Below are positions 45,565 through 56,984 of a stretch of 64,000 nucleotides of DNA, piece after piece. The position numbers and the translations under genes were made by a program. The notes beneath the pieces are model-generated. The model searched no databases and was not told the DNA's origin. It worked only from the letters and a program-made list of their open reading frames with translations. The DNA comes from Armillaria gallica (Eukaryota > Basidiomycota > Agaricomycetes > Agaricales > Physalacriaceae), in the NCBI GenBank assembly GCA_037576215.1, contig JBANDB010000008.1, forward strand, positions 1,116,001 through 1,180,000, in the 5' to 3' direction. The stretch's first letter is position 1; each line of letters opens with the position of its first letter.

Positions 45565-47274
45565 TTAAAAATTCTTCAGATACCGCGACTTGCGCGTGGA
45601 GTTGAACAAACGCTGCGACTCGGAACGTTTAATGGCCCACTTGCGAAGGAACCAAGCACCCAGGGCAATCGCGATGACACCAGCTACCACGCCAATGGCG
45701 ATGCCCACCTTGGCTCCGGTGGATGTCCCACCACCACCACTACCACTGTTATTGTTGTTGGTACTGCCGCTGCCGCTACCCGATGAACCAGAGCTGGTCT
45801 CAGGATTCCCACCATACGGCCAATAGTCACCGCCATCTGGAGGAGCTACGCAAGTAATAGTGTCCCCGTCGGTGATGTTCTGGAAATCGGACTGCGTAGA
45901 CATATCTGAGGTGAGATTCCTGTCTATCACGAACGGGGCAGGAGTCGGGATGTCAACCTCGGTAATAGTGCAGTTAGGCCCAACAGCGCCAATGAAGGAC
46001 GTATTCCCAAACAAGACGTTGTCCTGAACTGTGAAATTGGTGGCTGATGTGATGGCAATAGCATAGCTGAACGCTCCGGAAAACCTGTTGTCGTAGACCG
46101 TCCCCGAACGACTGAGATTAGTGCCATACCGGGCTCCAAACCACGTCCGAGGCCCGATAGCTACACCAATCCTAAAATATACAGGTCAAGATCTATATTT
46201 ATGTAAAATGTGAATTACCTACTTCATAGTAGCGTCATCAGCATTCTCGCCCTTAGTATCACTGCCTTCTGGTTTATCCGTAGCAAAGCCACCGAGCATA
46301 GTGTTGTTGTGAATTACTGTCCCAGTATAGTCGCCACTCCAAGGATCGTAGTCCACCATGTTGATACCCCCAAGAAGTGTTTGCTGTCAGACCTCAGCAT
46401 TAGTTGCTAGGCTCATTTCATGGAATACTCACGTTTACAACCCAGATCGTATTGTTGTACACCTGGGTTCCAGGAGATCCAAAGAGAACGATCCCACCGT
46501 CCGTGGGATTCATCACCATGTTGTTACGGACGACACTATTGGCGCAAGCGACACTGATACCATCCGCCCACTGTTGGAATAAATCGCTGCCACAGGGACC
46601 AATGTCGTTATTTTGAATCTGGGTGTTCGCATCAGGTACCAGCCGACACATCGTATCAGATGGAAGACTCACAGTAGCGTTCTTACATTGTAAGCCACCC
46701 TCCGCTATATGAAGACATGACCAGCTTCGAGGATCATACGATCGGACATATTCGACGACTTGATCTGTATTAGCTCCACCGATCTCTATATTGGCCCCTC
46801 CAGAAGTCGGCGTGGCTCCGAGACGAGTACCATTGATCTTCGAAATCATTATTAATAATTTCTGTAATAAAGCGGACGACATACCTGGATGTTCTTGATT
46901 TTGATGCCTGTACAATTAGCGCAGGTCCCATCTATAGCGGTAGTGTGGCCTGTTCCATTGAAGACCGGTCCATTGATAACAAGGGTGGCGCGCTCATCTC
47001 CAGTGGGATAGCCAACTGTGCTTATCTCCTGCTGGGGGGCAGCGAAAAGAATAGGAGATTGCAACAAGTACTCTGCTCCAGCGCAAAGCTGCAGACGATA
47101 ACCAGCTCCAGAAGAATTGAGAAGCGTATTAAGTCGGTCAGTGATCGTATTGGCTGGGTCGGGATTCACGCAGTCACTGTCCTGTCGACCGAAAATGTTC
47201 GCTTCCCTGTTTAGCCATCTATTAGTCCGAGCCTTCTCCGTGTGAACCACGAGTCTGCCATACCTGGAATGCAT
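45565..47274 (-). CDS. Membrane-anchored parallel beta-helix protein
   Basis: The mature sequence begins near 47205 (REANIFGRQDSDCVNPDPAN). It runs through LLNSSGAGYRLQLCAGAEY, IKIKNIQ, NTQIQNNDIGPCGSDLFQQW, VVRNNMVMNPTDGGIVLFGS, VYNNTIWVVN, VIHNNTMLGGFATD and TVYDNRFSGAFSYAIAIT, each a rung of a right-handed beta-helix. A Gly/Ser/Asn-rich linker, one membrane helix (KVGIAIGVVAGVIAIALGAWFL) and a short basic tail follow, stop at 45565-45567. Many N-glycosylation sites fit an extracellular domain. Such folds often bind or cleave polysaccharides (pectate lyase superfamily), but I see no catalytic motif, so an enzyme role is not claimed. The 5' end is unresolved: the frame from the ATG at 47274 lacks a signal peptide, and the true start is probably on an upstream exon. 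Confidence 0.75.
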
Positions 47275-50200
47275 TCCAACGCAAGAAAGGTATAAAATGA
47301 AAGACGAGTGTCGTGAAAGAGTCTAAAGATAAGAGTATCGCAGAAGGAGAAAAATGTGGGTAGCGCCGTGCCGTAACCTGCTATCGCGGTTGAGCTAATC
47401 CATACGTTCAGTAACAGATTGCAGTGCCCCAAGGTGTATTTCGCACCTTGAGCAACCGCGAGGGCCCTTCCCCGCTTGAGCGAGCAGTCGGGTAGTAGTC
47501 GGTAGACGGTGTCGAGAGTGCGACGTCTAACCAAATTTGAAACATAGCCTTCTTTCTGCCCTTTCTTTGGGCGGAAACAGGTGGCGTGGACAAATATAGG
47601 CAAACTCCTCACCTGACGTGCGTCATTCGGCCGTCCCACTTCAAAGTCCATTTTCCTTGGCTTATAAACGTCCCAAGCCATGTAGCCCATTTTGATAACT
47701 CTCTCTGCGTTATTCTATGGTAGCAACGTACCCACCCACCTTTCTTCAGCGCCCTGCATTTTCTCATGCTATCCGTTTCATCTCTTCGGCGCGATTCACG
47801 TGAACAGGAGATAGAAGCCCGTCTTTTCTCCTTGGCCCGGAAAACGGTCAGACAGTTCACCTTGGGAAAACTTGGGAGTTCCAATTCTATTCTCGTTCAG
47901 CTGTCAATTTTATGGGCGTTCTTCGTCAACTTGGAGCAAGGCTAGAACACCGCAAAGTTCTGAAGTTATAGCCCCTAGAGTCGCAGTTGACCCATGACCT
48001 CCGGTCCCCAAGTTAGGTTCTGCGACTCGGATGGTATATCTTTGGAGGAACTCTGAACTTCGCTGAGCCATTCAATGTGGAACATCCCGAACGACCCGCG
48101 CCCATGGGAACAAAGTGTACCTTATCGCTCGCAGTCAATATGAATTCAGCACCACGGTAATAATACACTTACGGCTGCGATTCCGTTCTATCTCTGCTCT
48201 CGGACTAAACTAAAGTTGACCTTGCTTCTTTGATTGCTGATTTCCTTCTTACGGTTACAGTTAACCTGCACTCCCAGCGCACACTTATATGTTTCTCCGT
48301 CAGTTCGCGTTTCAGTTCTCCCTGCTCTTCGCAGTACGGTCTTTCAACAAGAACCCAGTGGGAATTCTTTGGTACCTCGATCTGGCACTGTCCCCGCCTT
48401 TTATTGGCGCCGGCTATGACAGCCCAGACCAAAACAGGGTATTCGACAGTGTAAATGGAATAACATATGACTGACAGTCCCTCAAGGCCATTCTCCTCCA
48501 TTCAAAGAACGCTCCCCATTTGTATGCTAGCTCGCTGCACATAGAAGACCCATTCCGCGCAACGCGTCGGCATACGCTGGCATGTCTTTGTCAATCATCT
48601 ATCAAATGTCTCGATATATCCCCGTCCCGGACCCCCGTTACCCCTCCTGCGTTGCTTCTTCTCTTCCCCTCTTCTCTACCCCGTTTCATCGATTACATTT
48701 TGACTTCGAGTTTCTCATACCTGTTCCAAACAATCGGGCTCTGATAATTCCGAACTCATCAAACCCATTCATTTAAGCAGGCATCCTTGGTGGCACGATC
48801 ATGATCGTAACGGGCATTCGAGCGACGCCCCTACTACGATCGAAAATCAACGCCGCTTTCCAGTGTCGGTTTGTGTATATTGTAATGACTTCTCAACTCA
48901 ACGCGCATGGCCAGAATATGGTTCAGTAGCACGAGGACGTCGAGCTCCAATTACAATTTCCAAGAGTCTCAACTGCCCTGATAGCTTACGACCCATACAA
49001 ATATCCCAAGTCGATCCATAATACCATACTACTGCAAGCGGTACCGGTTTCTCATGATCTACCGACCTAGGCCCCAATGAAACCCTCAATACTCAACTCG
49101 GGCTCCGGCTTACCGTTCTCGGCGCCGTACCATCAACCATCAACAAAGCACTGCGCCGTACTATGGAATGTCCCCTTCCCGAATCCCCATCCCGCCTTCT
49201 GGCCTAGTCGGCCTATGTGTATCGGTCGCGCCCAAGGAATAACCCTACCAACATCCCCACGGTGGTTATGACAACAAAGTCTCACCAGTCATGTCAGGTG
49301 CAGTGACCCATTTGAATTCGACCCATAGTAGCCCGAACCTGCATAGTGTCCATATTGGTTATGTCATTTCTTATGAAGGAACGACGGCGCCGCTGCCCTC
49401 TGCAATGACAATACCACAAGGCACCTTCCCCGAGCCCGAAGTTTCAACGTCGAGCGTCCACATTGGCACAAGCTGCAATCCAGAAATGGACTAGGTACCA
49501 CCTGGTCACACAAACGGGAAGTGGTATCACGTTTGCCTCCGTTTTCTGGCACCCGCCACGTCCTGAAACAAAACTCGCGAGTAAACACTTGCTTGTCCTT
49601 CCATCTAGAAACCCCATGGTCTTCTAAACACCTTGTTGCCATGGTTAACAATAACCATCCTGTTTTGATCCATAATGGAGCCCGTCTCAAATCCATTTTC
49701 CGGGTAATACAGGTACACAAACATACGTGCCTTGAATTATTGGGCGTACGTACAACCGAAGGCGGATTTCGAATTTCCCTTTGCTTCTTCTGTTACTGAG
49801 TCTACATCTCTACACCTCTAATTCTGCACCCGTACGCGTAATCCTGATAGAATCATATTATCATTACACGCAATAGTGATCCTAGCCTCGAGGCGCTTCA
49901 AGATCGACAATTCTCCTTAAACGCTCCCCTCACAGCACGGGATTGTCGTCCGCAGTTCTATACGGCTCGGATATACGGCCATAATACCATAATCGACTGA
50001 CACAATCATCTCTTCAATTAACCAACTCCCACAGTTTGAGCGCCTCTTCCAATCTCAAACAACACCGCAATAGCTTATCTTTCCCCAATTGATGTCTTCC
50101 TGCTTAAAGGTGACGAACACCGCTTCACCTTATACGTCTCCACGAATTACTGACGACGAACAAATAATTTCAGTGCGGTCCAGCCCCAGCCCCCAAATCC

Positions 50201-50679
50201 CCGTCGGACCTCCTTCATCAAACAAAGGAACACATTTGCTATAGGAGAATTAGTTCGCTCCTTTTTTCATCCTTAACCCCGCAAGTATAATCGTTGACTT
50301 ACTGATAAATCTGTTTCACTCAGAGCAACTTTGCACAGCATTGATCATCATAGTACTCGAGTCGGCAACTAAGATCACCTCGGCAGGCGAACTACGTCCA
50401 ACGTCCATCTTGTTGGCTGGGTTATCGTGATCCTACACCTCCCCGTGTCTTCTTTACCAGCGCCGCGCCGCTTCCTGAGATACATACAGTTTCTCGCGAC
50501 CCGGTACCTTTTGCTTCCGTATCTCAAGTCCTACGAACCATTATTAATACGCGTGGGGATTTTCCGCTCCTTGACCTGTTTCACCCAACACGAGGCGCTA
50601 ATGATTCACATATCATTTCCTGGGTCCTACGATTCCGGTCCGTGGCACCTATCTTCATTCAATGGCAAGATACAGTAGT
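47275..50679. other. Gene-poor sequence
   Basis: No gene I can support. Frames up to 159 codons (47690-47211) overlap the 5' part of the beta-helix gene and show no motif, though they may contain its missing first exon. No repeats noticed until about 50.7 kb. Confidence 0.35.
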
Positions 50680-50905
50680 CTACATTGAACCCCTGGAATC
50701 AGTTTCATTAACCTCAAGTTCATGCTCTCGAACATCAACCGAACGAAGAGCCTCCGGTACGAACCCTCAAACAGTAGTCTCCCTTAGGCTGGCTCTCAAA
50801 ATCTACATCGAATCCATGTAATCAGTTTCATTATTAACCTCAATCTCACGCCTGGCACGTCTATGCCCTCGAACATCAATTCCGAAGGAAGAGCCTCCGG
50901 TCAAA
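50680..50905. repeat. Diverged tandem duplication, period about 120 bases
   Basis: Copy one (50680-50765) and copy two (50803-50905) share ctacat(t/c)gaa, an ATCAGTTTCATT core, ctcgaacatcaa and gaagagcctccgg in the same order. Copy two has short insertions. Both are preceded by acagtagtct. Confidence 0.7.
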
Positions 50906-51301
50906 CCGCTACACTTGATTTTGGGCAGTGTCATCTTTCTCGGTTCTCGGAGCGAAACGGTCCGACAAGACAGTTTGGTTGACACAGACACGTCGGTTCT
51001 GCTACCAGTCCTTGATTTCGCACCGGGAATTGGGAAGGAGATACTAGCACCGGTACCGTATGTCTCTCCTTGTTACTATTACTTCCTTCATCAATAACCT
51101 GGCTCAAATCCTAGTAGACTTGAAGTTCTTAGATACACCGATACGCCGGATCACATCTGTCCGAAAGGTAACAAAGCCTGAGAACTCATTAAAGCACCGC
51201 TTTGTGGCACGAGTTCGTCTGACATGCTTCCACCGTGGCTATGACCGACCACCCACCCCCAACCTTTCCACAAACGCATTCGCTTCTGCAGACATCGCTC
51301 A

Positions 51302-51466
51302 ATCAGTTTCACCACGAGGGGTGCCTATCTTATCCCGACACGAAAGTCTGTTGAACACATCGCAATCAGTTTCATTCGCCAGACTAAAATCGGATCGGTG
51401 GGCCCGGAAGGAGTGGGGAGATGGATCCGTGATACGCATCACCCCCAATGGTAAATCAGTTTCATT
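51302..51466. repeat. Further copies of the ATCAGTTTCA motif
   Basis: The ten-base word ATCAGTTTCA recurs at 51302, 51365 and 51455, always on the plus strand, adding to the copies at 50698 and 50821 inside the neighbouring duplication. Confidence 0.55.
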
Positions 51467-51935
51467 CACCACGCGGGACTCGACGCGTCCCCTCTCGGTG
51501 TTTAATAGAAATTGTCTACTTTGGCTTTGAACGCGTACTGGAATCTCAATACATACACGGTGGCCTCGGTGATGCACAGCTCGGACTCATTAACACCTCT
51601 TTCTATGAGGGGCAGTGTAGAAGTCGAGTCTCTCTGATCATCGCAGCGTAAAGTCCATGAACTTGATTTTCGATCATGGCTTGAAGGCTTCTTAGGGAGG
51701 CTAAAGTCCGAATTTTACAGCGTTCACGTTTTATTGAGGGAGGACATACGGATTCCTGCACCGCTTTGTGGCACTTCTTCTTCGATGTCCTGTGCATTCG
51801 CTTCTACTATTCAAAGTCTTACGTCTAATCATCCTTGCCAAGAACCTGTGACTTGATTGTAGACCGGAAGTATACTACGGCGTCCCTCATTTGCGTTGAT
51901 CAGTCGGCGCTTCGTCAAAGGTTCCTAGATATGCT

Positions 51936-52214
51936 CCCAAAACTGATCCGTTTGAAGCAAGGATGAGGAAACTAACAGGCTTCTTCGTGTGTGGCTATAG
52001 TATTTCAAAATGTCTAGTTCAAAGAGTCTTCTATTTATTTACACAGAATTGTTAGTTAATACACAGCGCTTTGGTATCCCAGAACAGATCCGTTTGAAGG
52101 AACTGGCATATATAGCAGACTTCTTCGTGTGTGGCTATGGTATTTCAAAACGTCTAGTTCAAAGAGTCTTCCATTTATTTACGTAGAATTGTAAGTTTCT
52201 ACAGCGCTTTGGTA
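51936..52214. repeat. Tandem duplication, period about 142 bases
   Basis: Copy one (51936-52075) and copy two (52078-52214) share gatccgtttgaag, cttcttcgtgtgtggctat, gtatttcaaaa(t/c)gtctag, caaagagtctt(c) and acagcgctttggta with few differences. The copies abut directly. The unit has no coding potential that I can see. Confidence 0.85.
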
Positions 52215-53910
52215 ACTTAAAAGATTCATCACGGGCACAACGGCTTGGCTGTGATATCTACGCGTTCAATGCACAACCTTCTCGTGAGTACGGTCCGGCA
52301 ATTAAAAAGTATCTCAAATTAAAGGCTTCGATCTATACGCTATGATATGTATCATCTAACGGCAGCTCTCACTCCCAAATGAACTTACTTACACGTCACA
52401 GTTACTACTCCGAGTCGCACTCCACTCATTCAGATTTTTTCATTACCTACACAGAGATCTATATCAGCACTACTAGGCTTGGTGATGGTCAACTGGCGCT
52501 TAATATTGCCAACGGAGAACCTTCTCTGAGTGATTCTAAGTTCTGGGAACCGAAAATACCCGCTATGGGCGCGAATCAAAGAGTAAGGCGCTTGAACCAC
52601 ATGCTACGACGTCTTCTGCTCTCACTTGCAAAACGCACACATCTGTTCATCCAACTTACATGGGATAACGTACTTACTCGTACTGGGGCGGTGATGGCCA
52701 AAGCATAGCTCCGGCGCTTTCTACGAGAGGCAGTGTCACGGTCGTGAGCTTAATGGGTGCGTCGGGATTCTCAGGGTAATTGACCAATTACAACGCACGA
52801 CCTTCGGCTTGCCACAGCTGCTCCGGCGGTAACTAAATTTACAGACACCACGGGCATGAACCAAAGCAGTTAAGCTTCAGTTCATTTGTATTCACCTCTC
52901 CCAAATTTTCAAAGCCCCCATACCGACTCCGAGGCACCGCGATAGGTATTCTTGTATCTTATTGTTGTCTTTTTGCTTTGCACGGGATCTATATCACCTG
53001 AATCAGAGATTCACGCATGTACGTACCTTATCCATGGAAACTCGCACAAAGATACCCCAACATCGCGACATCCCGCCCTTGAACACTGACCTCTATCGTT
53101 TCACTGCGCATGAGAAAAAACAACCAACTTTCGGAGCGGCAGTGCTAGGATGTCCTACCAAACGCCTAATGTTATCACCACCCTCAAACACGTTAGGCTA
53201 TGGGGGAGGAGGGGTACTTTGCCTAGTTCCAACCTTTTTTTGCCTGCCGGGAGGGAAAGTTTGCGCTCTCGAACCATACCGGGATAAGTACTCGGATGTA
53301 TACAATGACGTAGATCAGACATTGTATTTCGGAAATCCCTAGTCAAATTCGGAGTAATTATCCATGTAAAATTAATTTACGACTCGGACTTGACAGTGAC
53401 AGGCGCAACCCATAAAGTAAAAGTAACTGTGTGGCGCGTCCCGACCTCAAGTCCATGTCGGGACGGTCGGGCACTTACGCGGGAGCAGTTCGGGGATACG
53501 GGGTCGGGCGGGAAAATGTCGGGCCATATAGCGGCACCGAAGTAAGCCTGAGCGAGAGTAGGGTCGAGCGGTACCGAGTCGCGAAATTCTGATCACAAGT
53601 ATAGTAGATCTCCACGAAGGCACCTAGAGTGAGGGTACAGTCAAGCCGCACTACATAAGCGAGCCCTGTCACCCGTATGTGCATAGTGGAATTTAGACCC
53701 CACCGGTCCCGCCACTGTACCACACTGAAAAACTTCGAATCAGAAAGATTTTTGTGAGATCTCCGGGAAAGGACCCGGCGGCAGCGCGGGCGCGCTCTAG
53801 GTACCACAAGAAACATCGGTGTAGTACCCACTCTCAATTGGTTATGTAAAACCCTACAATATTGAACGGGTGAAAGAAAGCCATTCACCCATGCGGTTCC
53901 AAGGTCGCGG
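52215..53910. other. Gene-poor sequence between repeat blocks
   Basis: Frames of 109 codons (52379-52708), 126 codons (52962-53342) and 137 codons (53888-53475, minus) are present without recognisable motifs or conserved splice patterns. I cannot tell chance frames from lineage-specific genes here. Confidence 0.3.
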
Positions 53911-54178
53911 GATCTGGGGAAAAAGGACCCGTGTTCTAGGTACGCGTACGTACGTGTTCTTGGGTGATGAATATTTACTCTACAAAGAAAGAGATGCGCC
54001 TACTTAAATTCCTAGATGTACGGAAGGTACACACGAATTGGTTGATGGGATGATTGTTTTGCGAGTGCCCAGAACGCACGGGTCAATAAACGCAATCCGT
54101 CCAAATAAATTAGAGATTCTGATACAGAATTCGAAGGTTTGCGAGATCTGGGGAAAAGGAGCCGTGTTCTAGGTACGC
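53911..54178. repeat. Pair of 34-base direct repeats about 234 bases apart
   Basis: gatctggggaaaa..gga followed by ccgtgttctaggtacg occurs at 53911-53944 and again at 54145-54178 in the same orientation. The pair sits just left of the eIF3d gene. It could be the ends of a small decayed element; no coding sequence is recognised between the copies. Confidence 0.6.
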
Positions 54179-54558
54179 TATCTATCTTTTTCCCCTTGTT
54201 TTTTATATAAAAGAAATCGCGCTCTGGGCACACGCGAAAAAATAAAAAGGCATCTGGGAAATATTCGTAGATGCCAAACACTTGACAGGCGTTCTGTGAA
54301 TTTTGGGAAGAGCATCTTTTAGTCTTAAGAAAAGAACTAGAAGGATATATCAAAATCGCACCCTGGCTGTAAACCCACACAATCCGACTAGACTGAAGGG
54401 ACAAATGCCATCGAATACGAACGTGTGCGTGGTCAAATTCAAGTTGAAAGTAGAGGTTGAAAGTAGTGCCTTGAATTTGGAAGAAAGATACCAAATTTAC
54501 TTCTACAAGAAAAATATGCAGTTCGAAGGATGAATATTTTGACATGCGTGCTGCATGA

Positions 54559-56227
54559 TTACACCGCATCCTCCGTAGGGACATCCCCCTCCTCCTCCTC
54601 CTCACCCATAAACGTCCCCATCGGAACCCCATACAACCTCACCACCGGCTTATTCGGATCCCTCACCAACACATACTTCCCCTCCCCCAGCGCCAAACAC
54701 ACATCCGCCACACACCTCACCACCCCCCACCCATTGCTCACCCCCACATTCAGCTGCCCCGCAAACTCCCCCGGGCGCATCCCCGCCGTGCTCAGCACCA
54801 CATGCCGCGTATTATCCCTCGCGCTCACGCGGCTCACATACCCCACCTTGAGCACCTCGGAGCCCGCGAGGAGCGCTTGGACCGCCCAGCGCGCGAGCTT
54901 GGCGGAGTTGTTCTTCATCTCGGTGGCGACGACCGCGCCGCGCTGGCTGTCGAGCTTCGTGCGCCAGTCGGGGGCCCCGCACGCTTTGGGCTCGTACTCG
55001 TTCAGCGCGCGGATCGTCGCGTACCCGCCCCCACCGGGGAGGACAGCGTCCACCTCCGTGCGCACCACGATCTTCACGTCCTCCTCCTCGTTGATCCCCA
55101 GATCAAACTCCCTGTACCTGTACCCGCACGACGCGAGCGGCTCCCGCTCCTCCGGGGGGTGAAACGGGTTCGGGTGGCCCAGATCCACGTGTTTCCTTTC
55201 ATCCACGCACTGGAAGCCGAAGTTCTGGTTGATAAAGGTCGCTTCGAGGCTGAGGTTGAGCGGGGTGTTGAGGGTCTGGCCTTCGGCGGAGGGCGGGTCG
55301 GTGGCGTTTTCGTTGACGGTGACGGTGTCGAAGGGCCCGCCGTCGCGCTTGTCGAGGAAGAGGGCGTTTTTGGTGCGTAGGATGACGATGTCCCAGGGTA
55401 GACGGAACGCGTGGCGCACATCAGCACGGAGAGGATCGTGTCGGTGGTGTAGATCCGTACAGAGTCGGGGGACTGCTTGGCGTGCAGGGATTGGATCACG
55501 GGGTCGTCGGACGTCGTGGGGTTGTACTTGAGTCTGTCCAGGATCTGCAGAGGTCGTTCGCTCTTGGTCGTTATCCTATCGTATGATTTATCGTATTCGT
55601 ACAGCCGACCATACGAGTCGCTGTAAAGGAATTAGAAAAAATAACATAAAGAAAAAGAACAACGAACATATCCTCAGGCTCATCAACGTCCAACCTCAGC
55701 TTCGCAAGCCTATGGAACTCAATCTCCTCTTTCAAATCCCAATTAGGACTGATCACAACACTGCTCTCCCTCGACCGGTTATTCTTCTCCCAATCGCGCC
55801 AGTTCCTGCGTCCCCCGCCCCGTCCCTGGGCACCTCCCCTGCCCTGCTGGACCTGCCCGCCCCTCCCGCCCCTGCCCGCGCCGCCCCGCGCCCCACCCCT
55901 CGCTCCACCGCGTCCCCTCCCAACAACCGCGCTCTTCCCCGCCGTGTTATCCACCAGCGAGAAGCTCGCCTCGTCCTCTGCGTGGAAATACGCAAACGCA
56001 CTGGCGGTGCCCGTGCCGTAGGCCTGCGTGCGCTTTGTCTGCTGCTGGGGCGCCGCAGGGAGCGGCGAGGCGTTCCAGTCCGCGAAGCGACCGAGCTTGT
56101 CGGATTTGGAGTAGGGCGCGTAAGGGACGTCCGTCAGCGAAGACGGGAGGGAGGACAATGGGGGTGGGCCCCACGGTGACTCGGGGGTGTCGTGGATCGG
56201 AGGGAGCGTGAATTTTGGTGTACTCAT
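54559..56227 (-). CDS. EIF3D: Eukaryotic translation initiation factor 3 subunit D, one frame break
   Basis: Starts at the ATG at 56227. The N-terminus reads FTLPPIHDTPESPWGPP, VPYAPYSKSDKLGRFADW and AYFHAEDEASFSLVD, then a long RGG-type segment (about 55930-55805) with GRGRGGARGGARGG, then SVVISPNWDLKEEIEFHRLA. An intron (about 55680-55626) leads to IDSYGRLYEYDKSYDRI. The cap-binding domain follows (WDIVILRTKNALFLDKRDGG, LEATFINQNFGFQCV, PLASCGYRYREFDL, LDSQRGAVVATEMKNNSAKL, GYVSRVSARDNTRHVV, NGWGVVRCVADVCLAL, KYVLVRDPNKPVVRLYGVP) with an acidic end, stop at 54559. eIF3d is the eIF3 subunit that contacts mRNA and can bind the cap. A one-base loss at about 55396 separates ...MCATRSVYP from WDIVILR. 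Spliced length is about 540 residues, close to normal. Codon use is very GC-rich. Confidence 0.92.
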
Positions 56228-56297
56228 GATGATGGTGTCTGAAAAAAAAAAAAGTTGGACCGTGGGAAGGTTTTACTCGATCGATTTGGCTTTGACC
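56228..56297. promoter_or_regulatory. Very short divergent promoter (eIF3d / Ist3)
   Basis: Only 70 bases lie between the eIF3d ATG (56227, minus) and the Ist3 ATG (56298, plus). It contains an uninterrupted A-run of about 12 at 56242-56253, which could exclude nucleosomes. Both genes serve mRNA use, so co-expression is plausible. Confidence 0.6.
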
Positions 56298-56984
56298 ATG
56301 AAGTAGGCTGAAATTGTTCTTTGGTCGTTTTATGCTGACTCGGTTTGCAGCGTCGTACGGGAAATCAATGCTATCAACGAAGCAGAACTGCGTCTGGGCG
56401 TAGCTGGCTCATGGCACGATACGTACAAAGACTCTGCGTACATCTACGTCGGAGGTCTCAACTACGAGCTTACAGAAGGGGACGTGATCACTATATTCTC
56501 GCAGTACGGCGAGGTGGCGAATGTGAATTTGCCGCGGGACAAGGCGACGGGGAAGCAGCGGGGGTTTGGGTTCCTCATGTACGAGGACCAGCGGTCGACG
56601 GTGTTGGCTGTGGACAACTTGAACGGGGCCAAGGTGCTGGGGAAGACGCTTAGGGTGGATCATGTGAGGGATTACAAGGCGCCGAGGGAGAAGGGGGAGG
56701 ACGGGGAGTGGAGGGAGGTGGAGGGCGAGCAGTTTAATGCGAGGCCAGAGGAGGTTATTGTTGAGCAAGAGGAAGAGGAAGAAGATTTGGGCAAGGATAT
56801 CGATCCAGAAGACCCAATGAGAGACTTTATCATTGCACAGAGACGGGAAGAGGCGAAAAAGGGAAAGAAGAAAAGGAAACACGAAGGAGAGACCAAGGAA
56901 GAGAGACGGCGACGCAAGGAGGAGAAACGTAGGAAGAAGGGTGCATCGAAAGATGTAGAAGCATTGTTAAATTCACTACGCTAG
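56298..56984 (+). CDS. IST3: RNA-binding protein Ist3/RBMX2
   Basis: Exon 1 is only five bases (ATG AA at 56298-56302); a 48-base intron ends with tttgcag at 56350, and exon 2 runs to the TAG at 56982-56984. The protein reads MNVVREINAINEAELRLGV, SWHDTYKDSAYIYVGGLNYE and an RRM with RNP2 (IYVGGL) and RNP1 (RGFGFLMY), then LRVDHVRDYKAPRE, acidic runs and a Lys/Arg-rich tail. The layout, with the N-terminal INxxNExEL block before the RRM, matches Ist3 (Snu17) / RBMX2, a U2 snRNP-linked subunit of the RES complex with Bud13 and Pml1, acting in pre-mRNA splicing and retention. About 213 residues. The tiny first exon explains why an internal ATG would otherwise be chosen. Its stop overlaps the stop of the gene on the other strand. 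Confidence 0.92.

Noticed and set aside
54012..54632. 206-codon minus-strand frame overlapping the 3' end of eIF3d
   Set aside because: It overlaps the end of the eIF3d coding sequence in another frame and has no motif; a by-product of local composition.
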